Source: Prevotella sp. (GTDB lineage Bacteria; Bacteroidota; Bacteroidia; Bacteroidales; Bacteroidaceae). Taken from it: a DNA stretch of 43,164 nucleotides. Position numbers and translations under genes: made by a program. The DNA is taken from positions 1 to 43,164 of the forward strand of contig JALEJI010000026.1 in the NCBI GenBank assembly GCA_022769825.1, given 5' to 3'. The notes under the pieces were generated by a model. The model was not told the origin of the DNA. It was given only the letters and a program-made list of their open reading frames with translations, and searched no databases. Below are positions 27,501-34,154 of the stretch, piece by piece; the stretch's first letter is position 1; each line of letters starts with the position of its first letter.

Positions 27501-27653
27501 GCCTTTCGTGTCAGTGACCAAGCCCGTCACTCTCGAACCGTTTTGCCGCACCTCTCGCACAGCCATACTCTTGATTGCATCATTCCCTGCCAACATCCCC
27601 ACTGGAGCGGCAGCCAAGGAAGCGATGACACAAATCATCATCTTGTGATTCAT
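24573..27653 (-). CDS. SusC/RagA family TonB-dependent transporter (cysteine peptidase locus)
   Basis: 1026 aa. ATG at 27653 is preferred over the TTG two codons upstream. Signal peptide, CarboxypepD_reg-like domain (VTGLVTDTKGEPLPGVSIYV), linker LSEVVVTGYGNIRKGAYTGS, plug signatures NEPLFVLDGVPV and DIENVTILKDAASASLYGARGA, and a barrel ending FSFGLEIGI. First gene of its operon; no ECF sigma factor, anti-sigma or hybrid two-component regulator is adjacent, so control is probably global or distant. Confidence 0.94.
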   Translation of the reverse strand: MNHKMMICVIASLAAAPVGMLAGNDAIKSMAVREVRQNGSRVTGLVTDTKGEPLPGVSIYVKSMKGGCLTDVNGRFSLPVPKDGTYDLEVSLVGMRTVSKRVSVRGVANIPTIQLSEDVSELSEVVVTGYGNIRKGAYTGSASVMSVDKQKDLPVISLSQMMEGNLSGMSITTNSGTPGASSSIRIRGIGSLSASNEPLFVLDGVPVMSGDLSANGMNTSGLGILSTLNPADIENVTILKDAASASLYGARGANGVVLITTKKGAQGKTSYTLKASFGISDLAYDFRPTMGGDERRQLILEGLTNANIDAGETVEWAEEHAEQVIDRYAPKPSNGYADWQKALFRKALQQNYDFSAMGGTESTKFAGSLNYTNQQNVARNSGFERYSGHVNVSNKYKRLDLSMSGLFSLTREKPLPGGTYYSNPMYALKSVLTPSIPIYNDDGSYNTNIKELDNMNLVQENEINTHKSHVARTFASAEAGYTLVKGLRLSTVFNVDYIYNSEFRYFSPESSDGKSPNGQGDIYHIENLTYNSNTRINYATKIAGHSIDVLAAYEIHKWDKDYTDAEAKNYATSKKNVLNVASTPVSIGNYTSGDAMLSYVMRANYDYQNRYYASASFRRDGSSRLHPSNRWANFWALSGSWRFSQESVLKPCESWLTDGKLRVSYGVNGNVPSSLYSYYGLYDVTYSYNDMPAMVESSLSNDKLSWEKNYAFNVGLDLMLFSRLNITFDWYTRTTKDLLMSKMVDPITGFGSIMDNIGKMRNTGFELEMRSTNIDTKNFTWSSSFMMSHNKNKVLKLADVSQYYSDSYYIVKEGYSLGTICLREYAGVNPDNGLPQYYSNKEVDGVRSREIVNDPNAAVSVPLCNIYPTVSGSLGNTFRYRFIDLSFNLTYSLGGHSYDSGMWSLQDDGYSSTAPKSTELRRRWQKPGDVTDVPRYVAGQSYGGWWHSSRGVHSTNHLRLKSLVLGVNAPESWVKRLGFSRARVFFSGTNLLTWAKYDQYDPELTGTVGFDIPPLKTFSFGLEIGI

Positions 27654-27687
27654 AGGCAATATTCTCTATTTATTAACAATTCGACGG

Positions 27688-27717
27688 TAAAGTTAATACA
27701 TTTTCTCGAAATGCAAA
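27688..27717 (-). promoter_or_regulatory. Probable promoter of the cysteine peptidase-SusCD operon
   Basis: Minus strand TTTG at 27717-27714 (-33) and TAACTTTA at 27695-27688 (-7, last base off consensus), separated by 18 bp. Leader of roughly 30 nt to the ATG. Confidence 0.5.
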
Positions 27718-27988
27718 CAATTTTATACTAAACAATGACTTTTTCTTTATTTTTCTTGCTTTTTGTCAAACGAATGATGCCGTTTTGAGGATTTTGCATT
27801 CGATTTGACATTTTGGCATTAAACCCAAATGGGGCATTAGAAAAAGCAATCAGGCCCACACGATAAACATTTGTTAATTAATGCAAAGACACATATTTTC
27901 ATAGTTAATCGAAAATAACGAAATGTGAACTTTTATAATTGCTAAAAAAACTTAGGGTCGTATTTTTCATGTTTTCAAGATAACTCAC

Positions 27989-27996
27989 TACCTTTG
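27989..27996 (+). promoter_or_regulatory. Promoter of the FMN-binding/4Fe-4S gene
   Basis: TACCTTTG matches TAnnTTTG exactly, 22 bp before the ATG at 28019; the leader is therefore very short. Confidence 0.65.
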
Positions 27997-28018
27997 TGTC
28001 AACGAAACAAATCGACAA

Positions 28019-29110
28019 ATGCAGAAAAAGAGAAGTTTCACAAAGAAGATATTGTGGCTCGCGGTCATTATCGCCGTGCTTGCCACGGGCGCGGCAATGC
28101 TCGACGGAAAGCTGTTAGGTCACGACTTGCGCGCCACGCAGGACCAAGCCGCCACGACACGGCAACGCGGCGACACGCTGAGCCTGCGGCCCGACGGCGG
28201 CATCGTGGTCAACACCAAGCCGCTGGCCAAGGACGTGTCGGGATATGGCGGCCCCGTGCCCTTGCGCATACACATCAGCAATAGCGGCATCGTGACAAAG
28301 ATAGAAGCGTTGCCTAACTCGGAGACGCCCGACTTCTTCGACAGCGCGAAGGAGCTCTTCGCGCGCTGGCAGGGCAAGACCGTGGACCAGGCCTTGGCCA
28401 TGAAGGTAGACGGCGTGTCGGGAGCCACGTTCTCGTCGAAGGCCATCATCGAGAACATGCGGCGCGGCCTGGCCTATGCCAAGCACGACGCCGAGGCCGC
28501 GCAAGCCTCTTCAGCCGGCGCGGGATGGACGGTCGGCGGCGTGGCCGCGCTCATAGTGGCATTGCTCGGCGCCGTGGTGCCGCTTTACTCGCACAGCCGC
28601 CGATGGCACTATGCGCAGCTCGCGCTCAACATCGTGGTGCTTGGCCTGTGGACGGGCACGTTCGTGTCTTACGCGCTTTTCATGCGCCTGTTTGCCGGCG
28701 GTGTCAGCATGGCCACCCTCGGCTCGCTGGCCGCGCCGCTCGTCATGGTGATAGTGGCGTTGGCCTATCCGCTCGCCGGCAAGCAGGGCCACTACTGCGC
28801 CCACATGTGCCCGTTCGGCTCGGCCCAGGAGCTGGCCGGAAAACTCACGAGGCGCAAGCCGCGAATGTCGCCACGCCTCAGCAAGGCGCTCACCACCTTC
28901 CGCCGCGTGCTGTGGGGCGTGCTCATGGCGCTCATGCTCACGGGCACGTGGACGGCATGGATGGACTATGAGCTGTTCACGGCCTTTCTCTACACGTCTG
29001 CCCCGATAGCGGTGACGGTCATTGCCGCCCTGTTCCTCGTCTTGTCGGTGTGGGTGCCTCGGCCTTATTGCAGGTTCGTGTGCCCCACTGGAACGCTGAT
29101 CAGGAGTTAG
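28019..29110 (+). CDS. NosR/RnfG-like membrane protein with FMN-binding and 4Fe-4S domains
   Basis: 363 aa. N-terminal membrane helix (about 12-28), then a periplasmic FMN-binding domain (about 55-155) with DGVSGATFSS, in which Thr137 is the expected covalent FMN site. Five further membrane helices follow (about 172-190, 200-222, 236-253, 298-316, 329-347). Two CX3CP clusters, Cys260/Cys264 and Cys351/Cys355, match the polyferredoxin-like end of NosR/NirI proteins, although the second soluble ferredoxin domain is absent. The family passes electrons across the inner membrane to periplasmic or flavin acceptors. No nitrous-oxide or Rnf genes are near, so the partner is unknown. Transcribed alone, divergently from the SusC operon. 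Confidence 0.82.
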   Translation: MQKKRSFTKKILWLAVIIAVLATGAAMLDGKLLGHDLRATQDQAATTRQRGDTLSLRPDGGIVVNTKPLAKDVSGYGGPVPLRIHISNSGIVTKIEALPNSETPDFFDSAKELFARWQGKTVDQALAMKVDGVSGATFSSKAIIENMRRGLAYAKHDAEAAQASSAGAGWTVGGVAALIVALLGAVVPLYSHSRRWHYAQLALNIVVLGLWTGTFVSYALFMRLFAGGVSMATLGSLAAPLVMVIVALAYPLAGKQGHYCAHMCPFGSAQELAGKLTRRKPRMSPRLSKALTTFRRVLWGVLMALMLTGTWTAWMDYELFTAFLYTSAPIAVTVIAALFLVLSVWVPRPYCRFVCPTGTLIRS

Positions 29111-29128
29111 ACGTCTTTTTTAGTTATA

Positions 29129-29136
29129 TAAATTTG
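29129..29136 (+). promoter_or_regulatory. -7-like element that could start a small RNA
   Basis: TAAATTTG matches TAnnTTTG, with no gene downstream on that strand. Predicted transcription would run through two hairpins and the repeats. No good -33 box. Confidence 0.3.
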
Positions 29137-29217
29137 CGCCCTTGGGCGGCAACATTCGCCCACGCGGAAATGTAAAATATTATTGCCGAAATTTAACACT
29201 TGGGAACAGGTGCATTT

Positions 29218-29246
29218 AGAGCGGAAAAAGGGTAGCCTTCCGCTCT
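29218..29246 (+). terminator. Hairpin, possible weak terminator
   Basis: Perfect 9-bp stem (AGAGCGGAA at 29218-29226 with TTCCGCTCT at 29238-29246) and then only two more T before G. It could end the transcript of the FMN/4Fe-4S gene or of a small RNA. Confidence 0.35.
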
Positions 29247-29282
29247 TTGACAATACCGTCGGCGGCTTTTCTGCCCATGACG

Positions 29283-29396
29283 GTCGCCGTTACGGTGCAA
29301 TCGCGTCGCCGTTACAGTGCAATCGCAACGCCGTTACAGTGCAATCGCACCGCCGTTACAGTGCAATCGCACCGCGATTACACCGTAACGGCGACG
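29283..29396. repeat. 22-bp tandem array: four direct copies plus one inverted copy
   Basis: The 20-bp unit CGCCGTTAC(A/G)GTGCAATCGC occurs at 29285-29304, 29307-29326, 29329-29348 and 29351-29370, each separated by 2 bp that vary (GT, AA, AC). A fifth copy is inverted at 29374-29393 with one change. The core is a near-palindrome (TTACGGTGTAA in the inverted copy). It looks like a protein-binding or RNA-structural array rather than coding sequence. Confidence 0.85.
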
Positions 29397-29588
29397 CCTT
29401 TTTAGCAAATTTGGAACGCCAAAACGTCGCTAAAAACATAACCGCTTAATAATCAACGCTTTATCAAAACAGTCCATAATCGCGTCATTTACGACCAAGA
29501 GACAGCTTGGTTGAAAAAAATCGATTCTCCGACGACCATTTGTAAATTATTATTATCCAATTTAACTGGTGTTAAATCCAATCCGCTA

Positions 29589-31154
29589 TCACTCCACGGC
29601 ATATTTCTTGCCGCCAATGATATACACGCCCTTGGCCAGTCCATTCAAGGCCGCTGAACGCACGACCTGCCTTCTGACCAGAACTCCCGAAACGGTGAAC
29701 ACGTCCACGCGACTGTCGGCGGCTGATGGCTTCACCGGCATGATGCCCGTGGACTGGACGCGACGATAAAGCGATACGGTTTGCAGAGGGCTCTTGTAGC
29801 ATGCGAACCTTGGACTTGACTTGTTGTATCTTACCTCACGGTCCGTGAATTTGCAGTTCTTGATGGTTGCCACACCATCGCTGCTGACGGTCACCGTCCA
29901 TTGTGCGTTAGCATTTGTTGCCGACGTGCTGCTTTGCAACTTATTGTCATTCACAGTCAGCGCGAGATAATCCTTGTCCACATTGTCGTAGAAGGTATAG
30001 GCGCCCGCGGTGCCTCCAAGCAGCAGTTGCCGTGGCTTGCCCGACACGTCAACGGTTGTGGTAATCGTCGCGTTGCTTATCGTGACGGCGGCATTACCTC
30101 GCACGTCATTATTCTTCTCCGCAAGAGCCTGCTTCTCGCCCTCGCAAACTATGAGATAGTAGCTTCCGGGCACAACGTCGGCAGTGGAAGTGACCTTGGA
30201 GAACACATAACCATCGGTCGGCGTCGGGTCGGTGCCTGGGTCAGGGTCGGTGCCTGGGTCGGGATCTGGGCCTGGGTCGGGTGTCGGTTCGGGATTTGGA
30301 TTAGTACCGTCGTAGTTGTCATAGCTGAACGCCACGCTCTGCCTGTCGCCCCACACATACTGCTCCAAGCCCGGATAGTCAACATAAGGGTTGCGGTTTT
30401 GCTGGCATACGTAGACGGCGTTGTTACGGTCTATCTCCTTCTGGCTCACCGGGTCTTCCTTTGCCCAACGAAGCAGCATGTTGATATACCATTTCTTGTA
30501 GGCAGGGTAAGGGGTGCCGTCGAGCACGGTATAGGCCGTGCCGTTTAATGCCCAGCTGGCTATCCTGTTCTCGTAGCAGGTGGCCATGTAGAAATAAATG
30601 CGCGCGAAGTCGCCCTTGTATTCATCGTTTGGCTCAAACACGGTGCCAGAGTATCCTTCCACCGACGATGGGCCAACCTTGCTGAAGCCATTGTTCGACG
30701 AGTACGTGGGTTTGTTTGTCTCACCGAAAGGGAAACTGCTTCGGCGGTTGTTGACATAGCCGTCGGTCGGCACCACGTGTACGATGTCGGCCTTCATCGG
30801 CGAGGCTTCGTTGAACCAGCTCTGGGGCAGGGAGTGCTCACGGTTATACATGTCGCCCTCTTTCTTGTAGCCGCCGTTGTTGTCAGTGAAAGAGTAGTTG
30901 GTGGTGTTGGAATACATGTCCCACACCTTGCCGTCGGCCCGCTTGTCAGTCTTCTTATAGCAGTCGTAGAGACCTTTATACCCTATGTCCTTATGCGTGC
31001 TGATAATCTGGAACAGGGCCGTCTTCAGGCTCTTGCCTTTCTGTCCATTGGCGTTCCTGTAATAAGTGCCGCTGCCGTTTGGTCCTTGGGCGAAAAGCTG
31101 CACCACCAGGACGAGGAGCGACAACAATGAGAATTGTCGTTTAAGTTTAAGCAT
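29589..31154 (-). CDS. Secreted endonuclease I-family nuclease with T9SS-type C-terminus
   Basis: 521 aa. ATG at 31154 opens a signal peptide (MLKLKRQFSLLSLLVLVVQL, ending FAQ); a longer frame upstream is unlikely. Residues about 28-285 are endonuclease I/extracellular nuclease-like, with the catalytic NREHSLPQSWF (104-114) and the HVVPTDGYVNNRRSSFPFG stretch. A Pro/Asp/Gly/Thr linker (about 290-322) leads to a beta domain and a C-terminal sorting domain ending LAKGVYIIGGKKYAVE, typical of type IX secretion cargo. The enzyme probably degrades extracellular DNA or RNA for nucleotides and phosphate, or to cut DNA of traps or biofilm. It lies 29 bp downstream of the phosphatase gene, likely co-transcribed. 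Confidence 0.85.
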   Translation of the reverse strand: MLKLKRQFSLLSLLVLVVQLFAQGPNGSGTYYRNANGQKGKSLKTALFQIISTHKDIGYKGLYDCYKKTDKRADGKVWDMYSNTTNYSFTDNNGGYKKEGDMYNREHSLPQSWFNEASPMKADIVHVVPTDGYVNNRRSSFPFGETNKPTYSSNNGFSKVGPSSVEGYSGTVFEPNDEYKGDFARIYFYMATCYENRIASWALNGTAYTVLDGTPYPAYKKWYINMLLRWAKEDPVSQKEIDRNNAVYVCQQNRNPYVDYPGLEQYVWGDRQSVAFSYDNYDGTNPNPEPTPDPGPDPDPGTDPDPGTDPTPTDGYVFSKVTSTADVVPGSYYLIVCEGEKQALAEKNNDVRGNAAVTISNATITTTVDVSGKPRQLLLGGTAGAYTFYDNVDKDYLALTVNDNKLQSSTSATNANAQWTVTVSSDGVATIKNCKFTDREVRYNKSSPRFACYKSPLQTVSLYRRVQSTGIMPVKPSAADSRVDVFTVSGVLVRRQVVRSAALNGLAKGVYIIGGKKYAVE

Positions 31155-31183
31155 ATTGCTGTTGCGATAAATAGAAAAAAAAA

Positions 31184-31627
31184 TCATGCAAGAAGACTCG
31201 GCAACGCCATGGAGATGTCACGATAAGTCTGCTCGAAGTCGCCCGTGTACCAAGGGTCGGCCACGTCGCGCTCCTCCCCCACGATCGACATCAAGAGCCG
31301 CACCTTGTGGGCACTATCGTCGATGCCTATCATGTGAAGCCAGCGCAGGTTGTTGCGATCCATCACGAATATGCTGTCGAAGTGGTCATAATCGGCCTGG
31401 GTGATTTGCCGAGCGCGCCTGTGCTCGAACGGCACGCCATGCGCGCGCAAGCACCGCCGGGCGGGTGGGTACATGTCGTTGCCAATCTCCTCGGTCGACG
31501 TAGCAACACTGTCTATCTCAAACTCGGCCTCGCGGCCCGCCTCGCTCACGAGCCTCTTCATCATGAACTCGGCCATCGGACTGCGGCAGATGTTGCCGTG
31601 GCAAACAAAAAGTATCTTATGCTTCAT
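31184..31627 (-). CDS. Low-molecular-weight protein-tyrosine phosphatase
   Basis: 147 aa, the usual size. ATG at 31627 starts MKHKILFVCHGNICRS; the CX5R loop (Cys9 to Arg15) and the general acid in ADPWYTGD (Asp124) are intact. The enzyme dephosphorylates tyrosine phosphates in the cytoplasm, commonly controlling polysaccharide export kinases or redox-sensitive signalling. No tyrosine kinase is near. It precedes the secreted nuclease gene by 29 bp. Confidence 0.93.
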   Translation of the reverse strand: MKHKILFVCHGNICRSPMAEFMMKRLVSEAGREAEFEIDSVATSTEEIGNDMYPPARRCLRAHGVPFEHRRARQITQADYDHFDSIFVMDRNNLRWLHMIGIDDSAHKVRLLMSIVGEERDVADPWYTGDFEQTYRDISMALPSLLA

Positions 31628-31978
31628 CGTTAATGTTTCTGTTATCTTTGATGTCTCATGCCAGAAGCGAAGCATATTGCCAATGGCATATATGGCCCAA
31701 CTCCAGTCATGTCTTTATTATTATTGGCAAAATAAAACTTTATATTTGTAACAGCCAAATGTTTAGTGAAGAAAATGCGAAATGCGAGAGCATAAAGATT
31801 CAAATACTGTTTCAAATTGAGATCTTCCGGGATTTGAAATGACAGAAACGCTTTGCTGGAGCCGCCCCTGCAAGGCAAACGATGCACAACCGTTTTATCG
31901 GATAACTTTTCATTAAAAGATTTGGCAGCTACAAATAAACGAATTATATTTGCAAAAAATATTAGAGGAAGGAACAAG
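31628..31978. other. Divergent intergenic region between the phosphatase and the antitoxin
   Basis: No gene supported. Contains the strong promoter at 31921-31952, a TATATTTG at 31741-31748 that could be a second plus-strand -7, and TTATTTTG on the minus strand at 31735-31728, which may serve the phosphatase gene. Confidence 0.5.
31921..31952 (+). promoter_or_regulatory. Consensus Bacteroidetes promoter of the antitoxin gene
   Basis: TTTG (31921-31924), 20-bp spacer, TATATTTG (31945-31952), followed by AGAGGAAGGAAC, a good ribosome binding site, before ATG 31979. It is the most complete promoter in the window. Confidence 0.75.
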
Positions 31979-32320
31979 ATGGATACCATAAACATTCAAA
32001 TCCAGGTGCCCAACACGGGCCAATATACCCTTGACGAGTTTGTGGCCAAGGTGAAAGACTATGCCAACAACCTGGTAAATACCATTTCGAAGCCTGTCAC
32101 GACATATCAAGAAGCAAGCATGAGCCAAGAAGAGCAAGAAGCTTATGTCGCGGAAAGCCTTAACAGGGCTCTTGACCAAATGGAAGCGCACAAGAAAAAC
32201 GGAACCAAGCCTATGAGTTTTGATGAGTTCATGGCAAAACTTGAGGAAAAAGCGGAGGCGCAAGGGTTATCACTTATAACCTTTACCAAGAGGGAGACTC
32301 CATCATTATTGACTTACTGA
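31979..32320 (+). CDS. Antitoxin-like protein (orphan, toxin mostly deleted)
   Basis: 113 aa starting MDTINIQIQVPNTGQYTLDE, with a strong ribosome binding site. The first part resembles a dimerising antitoxin domain; the section ALDQMEAHKKNGTKPMSFDEFMAKLEE is the flexible toxin-wrapping tail common in RelB/ParD-type antitoxins. The last residues (about 95-113) are probably foreign: the true end seems replaced where a deletion joined the antitoxin to the toxin's 3' end. The identification is by pattern and by the toxin remnant directly after it; the exact family is not certain. Confidence 0.6.
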   Translation: MDTINIQIQVPNTGQYTLDEFVAKVKDYANNLVNTISKPVTTYQEASMSQEEQEAYVAESLNRALDQMEAHKKNGTKPMSFDEFMAKLEEKAEAQGLSLITFTKRETPSLLTY

Positions 32321-32400
32321 CTATTTATGACAAAGGCGAAATCTCCAACATCACTGACGACTTTATCAAGTATTTGCTTGATAAACGAATTAACCTGTAA
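32262..32400 (+). pseudogene. C-terminal remnant of a RelE/ParE-type toxin
   Basis: In a frame different from the antitoxin, the DNA reads RVITYNLYQEGDSIIIDLL, then TIYDKGEISNITDDFIKYLL and a stop at 32398. Hydrophobic strand, 'IYDK' and final helix match the end of RelE/ParE/HigB toxins. The N-terminal half is missing and the open frame merges into the antitoxin 3' end at about 32255-32265, so an internal deletion has removed most of the toxin. Confidence 0.55.
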
Positions 32401-32405
32401 CAAAT

Positions 32406-33110
32406 CTACGCGTCGAAATAGTAGCCGAATCCCAAACGCGTGACAAGGTTGTCGGCATAAGGGCCAAGCTTCTTGCGCAAGCGAGTGATGTTGACATCCA
32501 CGGTGCGGTCGGAGACGATAACGTCCATTGGCCATATCTTCCTAATGAGGTCATGGCGCGAGAACACCCTGCCCTTGTGCTCAAGCAGCGTGCAGATTAT
32601 TCCGAACTCGGTCTTGGTTAGCTCCACCTCCTCGCCGTCCACGCTCACTATCTTGCGATCGAGGTCTACCACGAGGCCCTTGAACTCCAGCGAATGTCGC
32701 CCCTCCTGCCCGGCATCGGCTTTGCCCGCACCTGTGCGACGCAACACGGCACGCACGCGGAGGAGAACCTCACGAATGGAGAACGGCTTGGATATATAGT
32801 CGTCGGCACCGAGGTTGAATCCCGTCACCTTGTCGCTCTCCGCACCCTTGGCCGTCAGGAAGATGATGGGCACGCGCCGCGTCAGCTCATTGTCGCGCAT
32901 GCGGCGAGCTACGGCGAAACCGCTCATGCCACCCATCATCACGTCGAGCAACACGAGCTGATAGCTGGCCACGTCTTTCTGCAAGGCTTCCTCGCCAGAG
33001 TTTGCCGTGTCCACCTCATAGCCTTCAGCCTCAAGGTTAAACTTCAATATCTCGCAAAGGTCTTCCTCGTCGTCGACAACAAGGATGCGTGTCAATTCTT
33101 CCTTATCCAT
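32406..33110 (-). CDS. OmpR/PhoB-family response regulator, probable phosphate regulator
   Basis: 234 aa from ATG 33110; the in-frame TTG four codons upstream is not needed. Receiver domain with acidic pair Asp13-Asp14, phosphorylation site Asp56 (LLDVMM), Thr86 and Lys108 (ISKPF). OmpR-type winged-helix effector follows (about 135-232), with TKTEFGIICTLLEHKGRVFS and the recognition-helix region VIVSDRTVDVNITRLRKKLG. No kinase gene is adjacent; a matching sensor lies at 38454-39884. A Pho-box-like array in front of this gene and of the phosphate transporter gene suggests a PhoB role with autoregulation. Family certain, specificity inferred. Confidence 0.9.
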   Translation of the reverse strand: MDKEELTRILVVDDEEDLCEILKFNLEAEGYEVDTANSGEEALQKDVASYQLVLLDVMMGGMSGFAVARRMRDNELTRRVPIIFLTAKGAESDKVTGFNLGADDYISKPFSIREVLLRVRAVLRRTGAGKADAGQEGRHSLEFKGLVVDLDRKIVSVDGEEVELTKTEFGIICTLLEHKGRVFSRHDLIRKIWPMDVIVSDRTVDVNITRLRKKLGPYADNLVTRLGFGYYFDA

Positions 33111-33166
33111 GTTCTTTTGCAAATGTTTTCCGTATGAATGTCAATACTTGTATCTCAATGATGTTG

Positions 33167-33223
33167 CAAAATAACAAAATCGACTTTACATACGCGTTTC
33201 AGCGATATTACAATAAGGTTACA
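33167..33223 (-). promoter_or_regulatory. Pho-box-like array and -7 box upstream of the response regulator
   Basis: On the plus strand TTACA, TTTCA, TTACA, TTACA begin at 33186, 33197, 33208 and 33219: exact 11-bp steps (TGTAA-type repeats on the coding strand). The -7-like TTATTTTG lies at 33174-33167, leaving exactly 11 bp to the first repeat. PhoB boxes are 11-bp direct repeats of TGTCA-like units that replace the upstream promoter element. Confidence 0.65.
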
Positions 33224-33251
33224 TCTTCATCCCGTGGCGTTTCTGTCACCG

Positions 33252-34133
33252 TCACGCCTCTGTTTTCCTTAGCCATTCCGCCAACAATCTCTTGTATTTA
33301 TCGGTTTGGTCTATGAAGGTCATGTGGCGCGCGCCGTCCATCAACTCCCACTCCGAGCCGGCAATGCCGTCGTACATGGTCTTGGCTATCAGCGGCGTAC
33401 ACTCGTCGTTGGTTCCGCTTATTATTAATGTAGGCACGTGTATGGCGTTGAGCCTGCCGGTATAGTCGAAATCGCGGAGCGTGCCTGTTGGCGTGTACTC
33501 GTTGGGGCCCCATGCCTCTACATACGATTCCGTGCCAAACCGCTTTTTCCTGCGCAGGCACTCTGGGCTGTCCTCCGTTATCTCGCAAGCGTGAAGCGTG
33601 GTATAGTGGTCGTTGGCTTTCAGGTAGTCAGGCTCGTCGAAACGTCCCGATTCTGTCGCCTTGGCTATAGCCTCCCGCTCTTCCGGCGACATGAACGAGA
33701 TGAGGCGGTGTTGCTCGTGGCTCCACAACGCGCTGGAGGACAGCGTGCTGGAGAGTATGGCCGACACTATTCCCTTCGGCTTGCGGTCCACGAGATAGGC
33801 AATGATGAGCATGCCGCCCCACGACTGCCCAAGCAGGTGTACGCGGTCGAGCCTCAGCCACGCCCGCAGCGCCTCAAGCTCCTCAATCCACGTCTCGAGC
33901 GTCCACAGCTCGGGGTGACCTTCCACAAAGCTCTCGCCGCAACCAAGCTGGTCGTAGAAGATGACCTGCCGGTGGGTTGACTCGGCAAGGCTGTCGAGCA
34001 CCTCAAAATAGTTATGGGTTGACCCCGGCCCTCCGTGCAAGAGCAGCAATGGTGCGTTTGCCGTAGCCTCGCCCACTACACGATAATAAGTCTCAAAGCC
34101 CTTGAAGGGCATCTTGCCTGTCTGAATCTTCAT
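33252..34133 (-). CDS. Proline iminopeptidase-type alpha/beta hydrolase (family S33)
   Basis: 293 aa. ATG at 34133 (MKIQTGKMPFKGFETYYRVV); the longer frame begins with a TTG inside the promoter and cannot be used. Oxyanion motif LLHGGPGS (residues 33-37), nucleophile GQSWGG (Ser104), acid in SGTNDECTP and His in DGARHMTF are all present. No signal peptide, so cytoplasmic. S33 iminopeptidases remove N-terminal Pro (or other residues) from imported peptides, which complements the peptide-type Sus loci. Transcribed alone, between the response regulator and the phosphate transporter. Confidence 0.9.
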   Translation of the reverse strand: MKIQTGKMPFKGFETYYRVVGEATANAPLLLLHGGPGSTHNYFEVLDSLAESTHRQVIFYDQLGCGESFVEGHPELWTLETWIEELEALRAWLRLDRVHLLGQSWGGMLIIAYLVDRKPKGIVSAILSSTLSSSALWSHEQHRLISFMSPEEREAIAKATESGRFDEPDYLKANDHYTTLHACEITEDSPECLRRKKRFGTESYVEAWGPNEYTPTGTLRDFDYTGRLNAIHVPTLIISGTNDECTPLIAKTMYDGIAGSEWELMDGARHMTFIDQTDKYKRLLAEWLRKTEA

Positions 34134-34154
34134 GTCGTAATGGTTATGTGTCGG

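Larger units (their letters stand above)
27654..28018. other. Divergent intergenic region between susC and the FMN/4Fe-4S gene
   Basis: AT-rich, no coding potential. Contains promoter elements for both flanking genes (27688-27717 minus, 27989-27996 plus). TGTCTTTG on the minus strand near 27882-27889 is a second, poorer -7-like site. Confidence 0.6.
29111..29588. other. Non-coding region with promoter, hairpins and repeat array
   Basis: 478 bp between convergent genes. Contains a -7-like box, a gggcg...cgccc hairpin (about 29146-29162), a second hairpin (29218-29246) and the 22-bp repeat array (29283-29396). An 88-codon frame (29183-29449) crosses the repeats but has repeat-driven composition and is probably not a gene. 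Confidence 0.55.

Noticed and set aside
3861..27653. Classical glycan polysaccharide utilisation loci
   Set aside because: Three SusCD pairs are present but there is no glycoside hydrolase, lyase or esterase of glycan type, and no adjacent hybrid two-component or ECF regulator.
29283..29396. CRISPR array
   Set aside because: Two-base gaps between units and an inverted last copy exclude a CRISPR.
29183..29449. 88-codon plus-strand ORF across the 22-bp repeats
   Set aside because: Its sequence is mostly the repeat translated in shifting frames; no domain or ribosome binding site.
31642..31995. 117-codon minus-strand frame upstream of the phosphatase
   Set aside because: Overlaps the antitoxin promoter and start on the other strand; translation has no recognisable features beyond a chance hydrophobic stretch.
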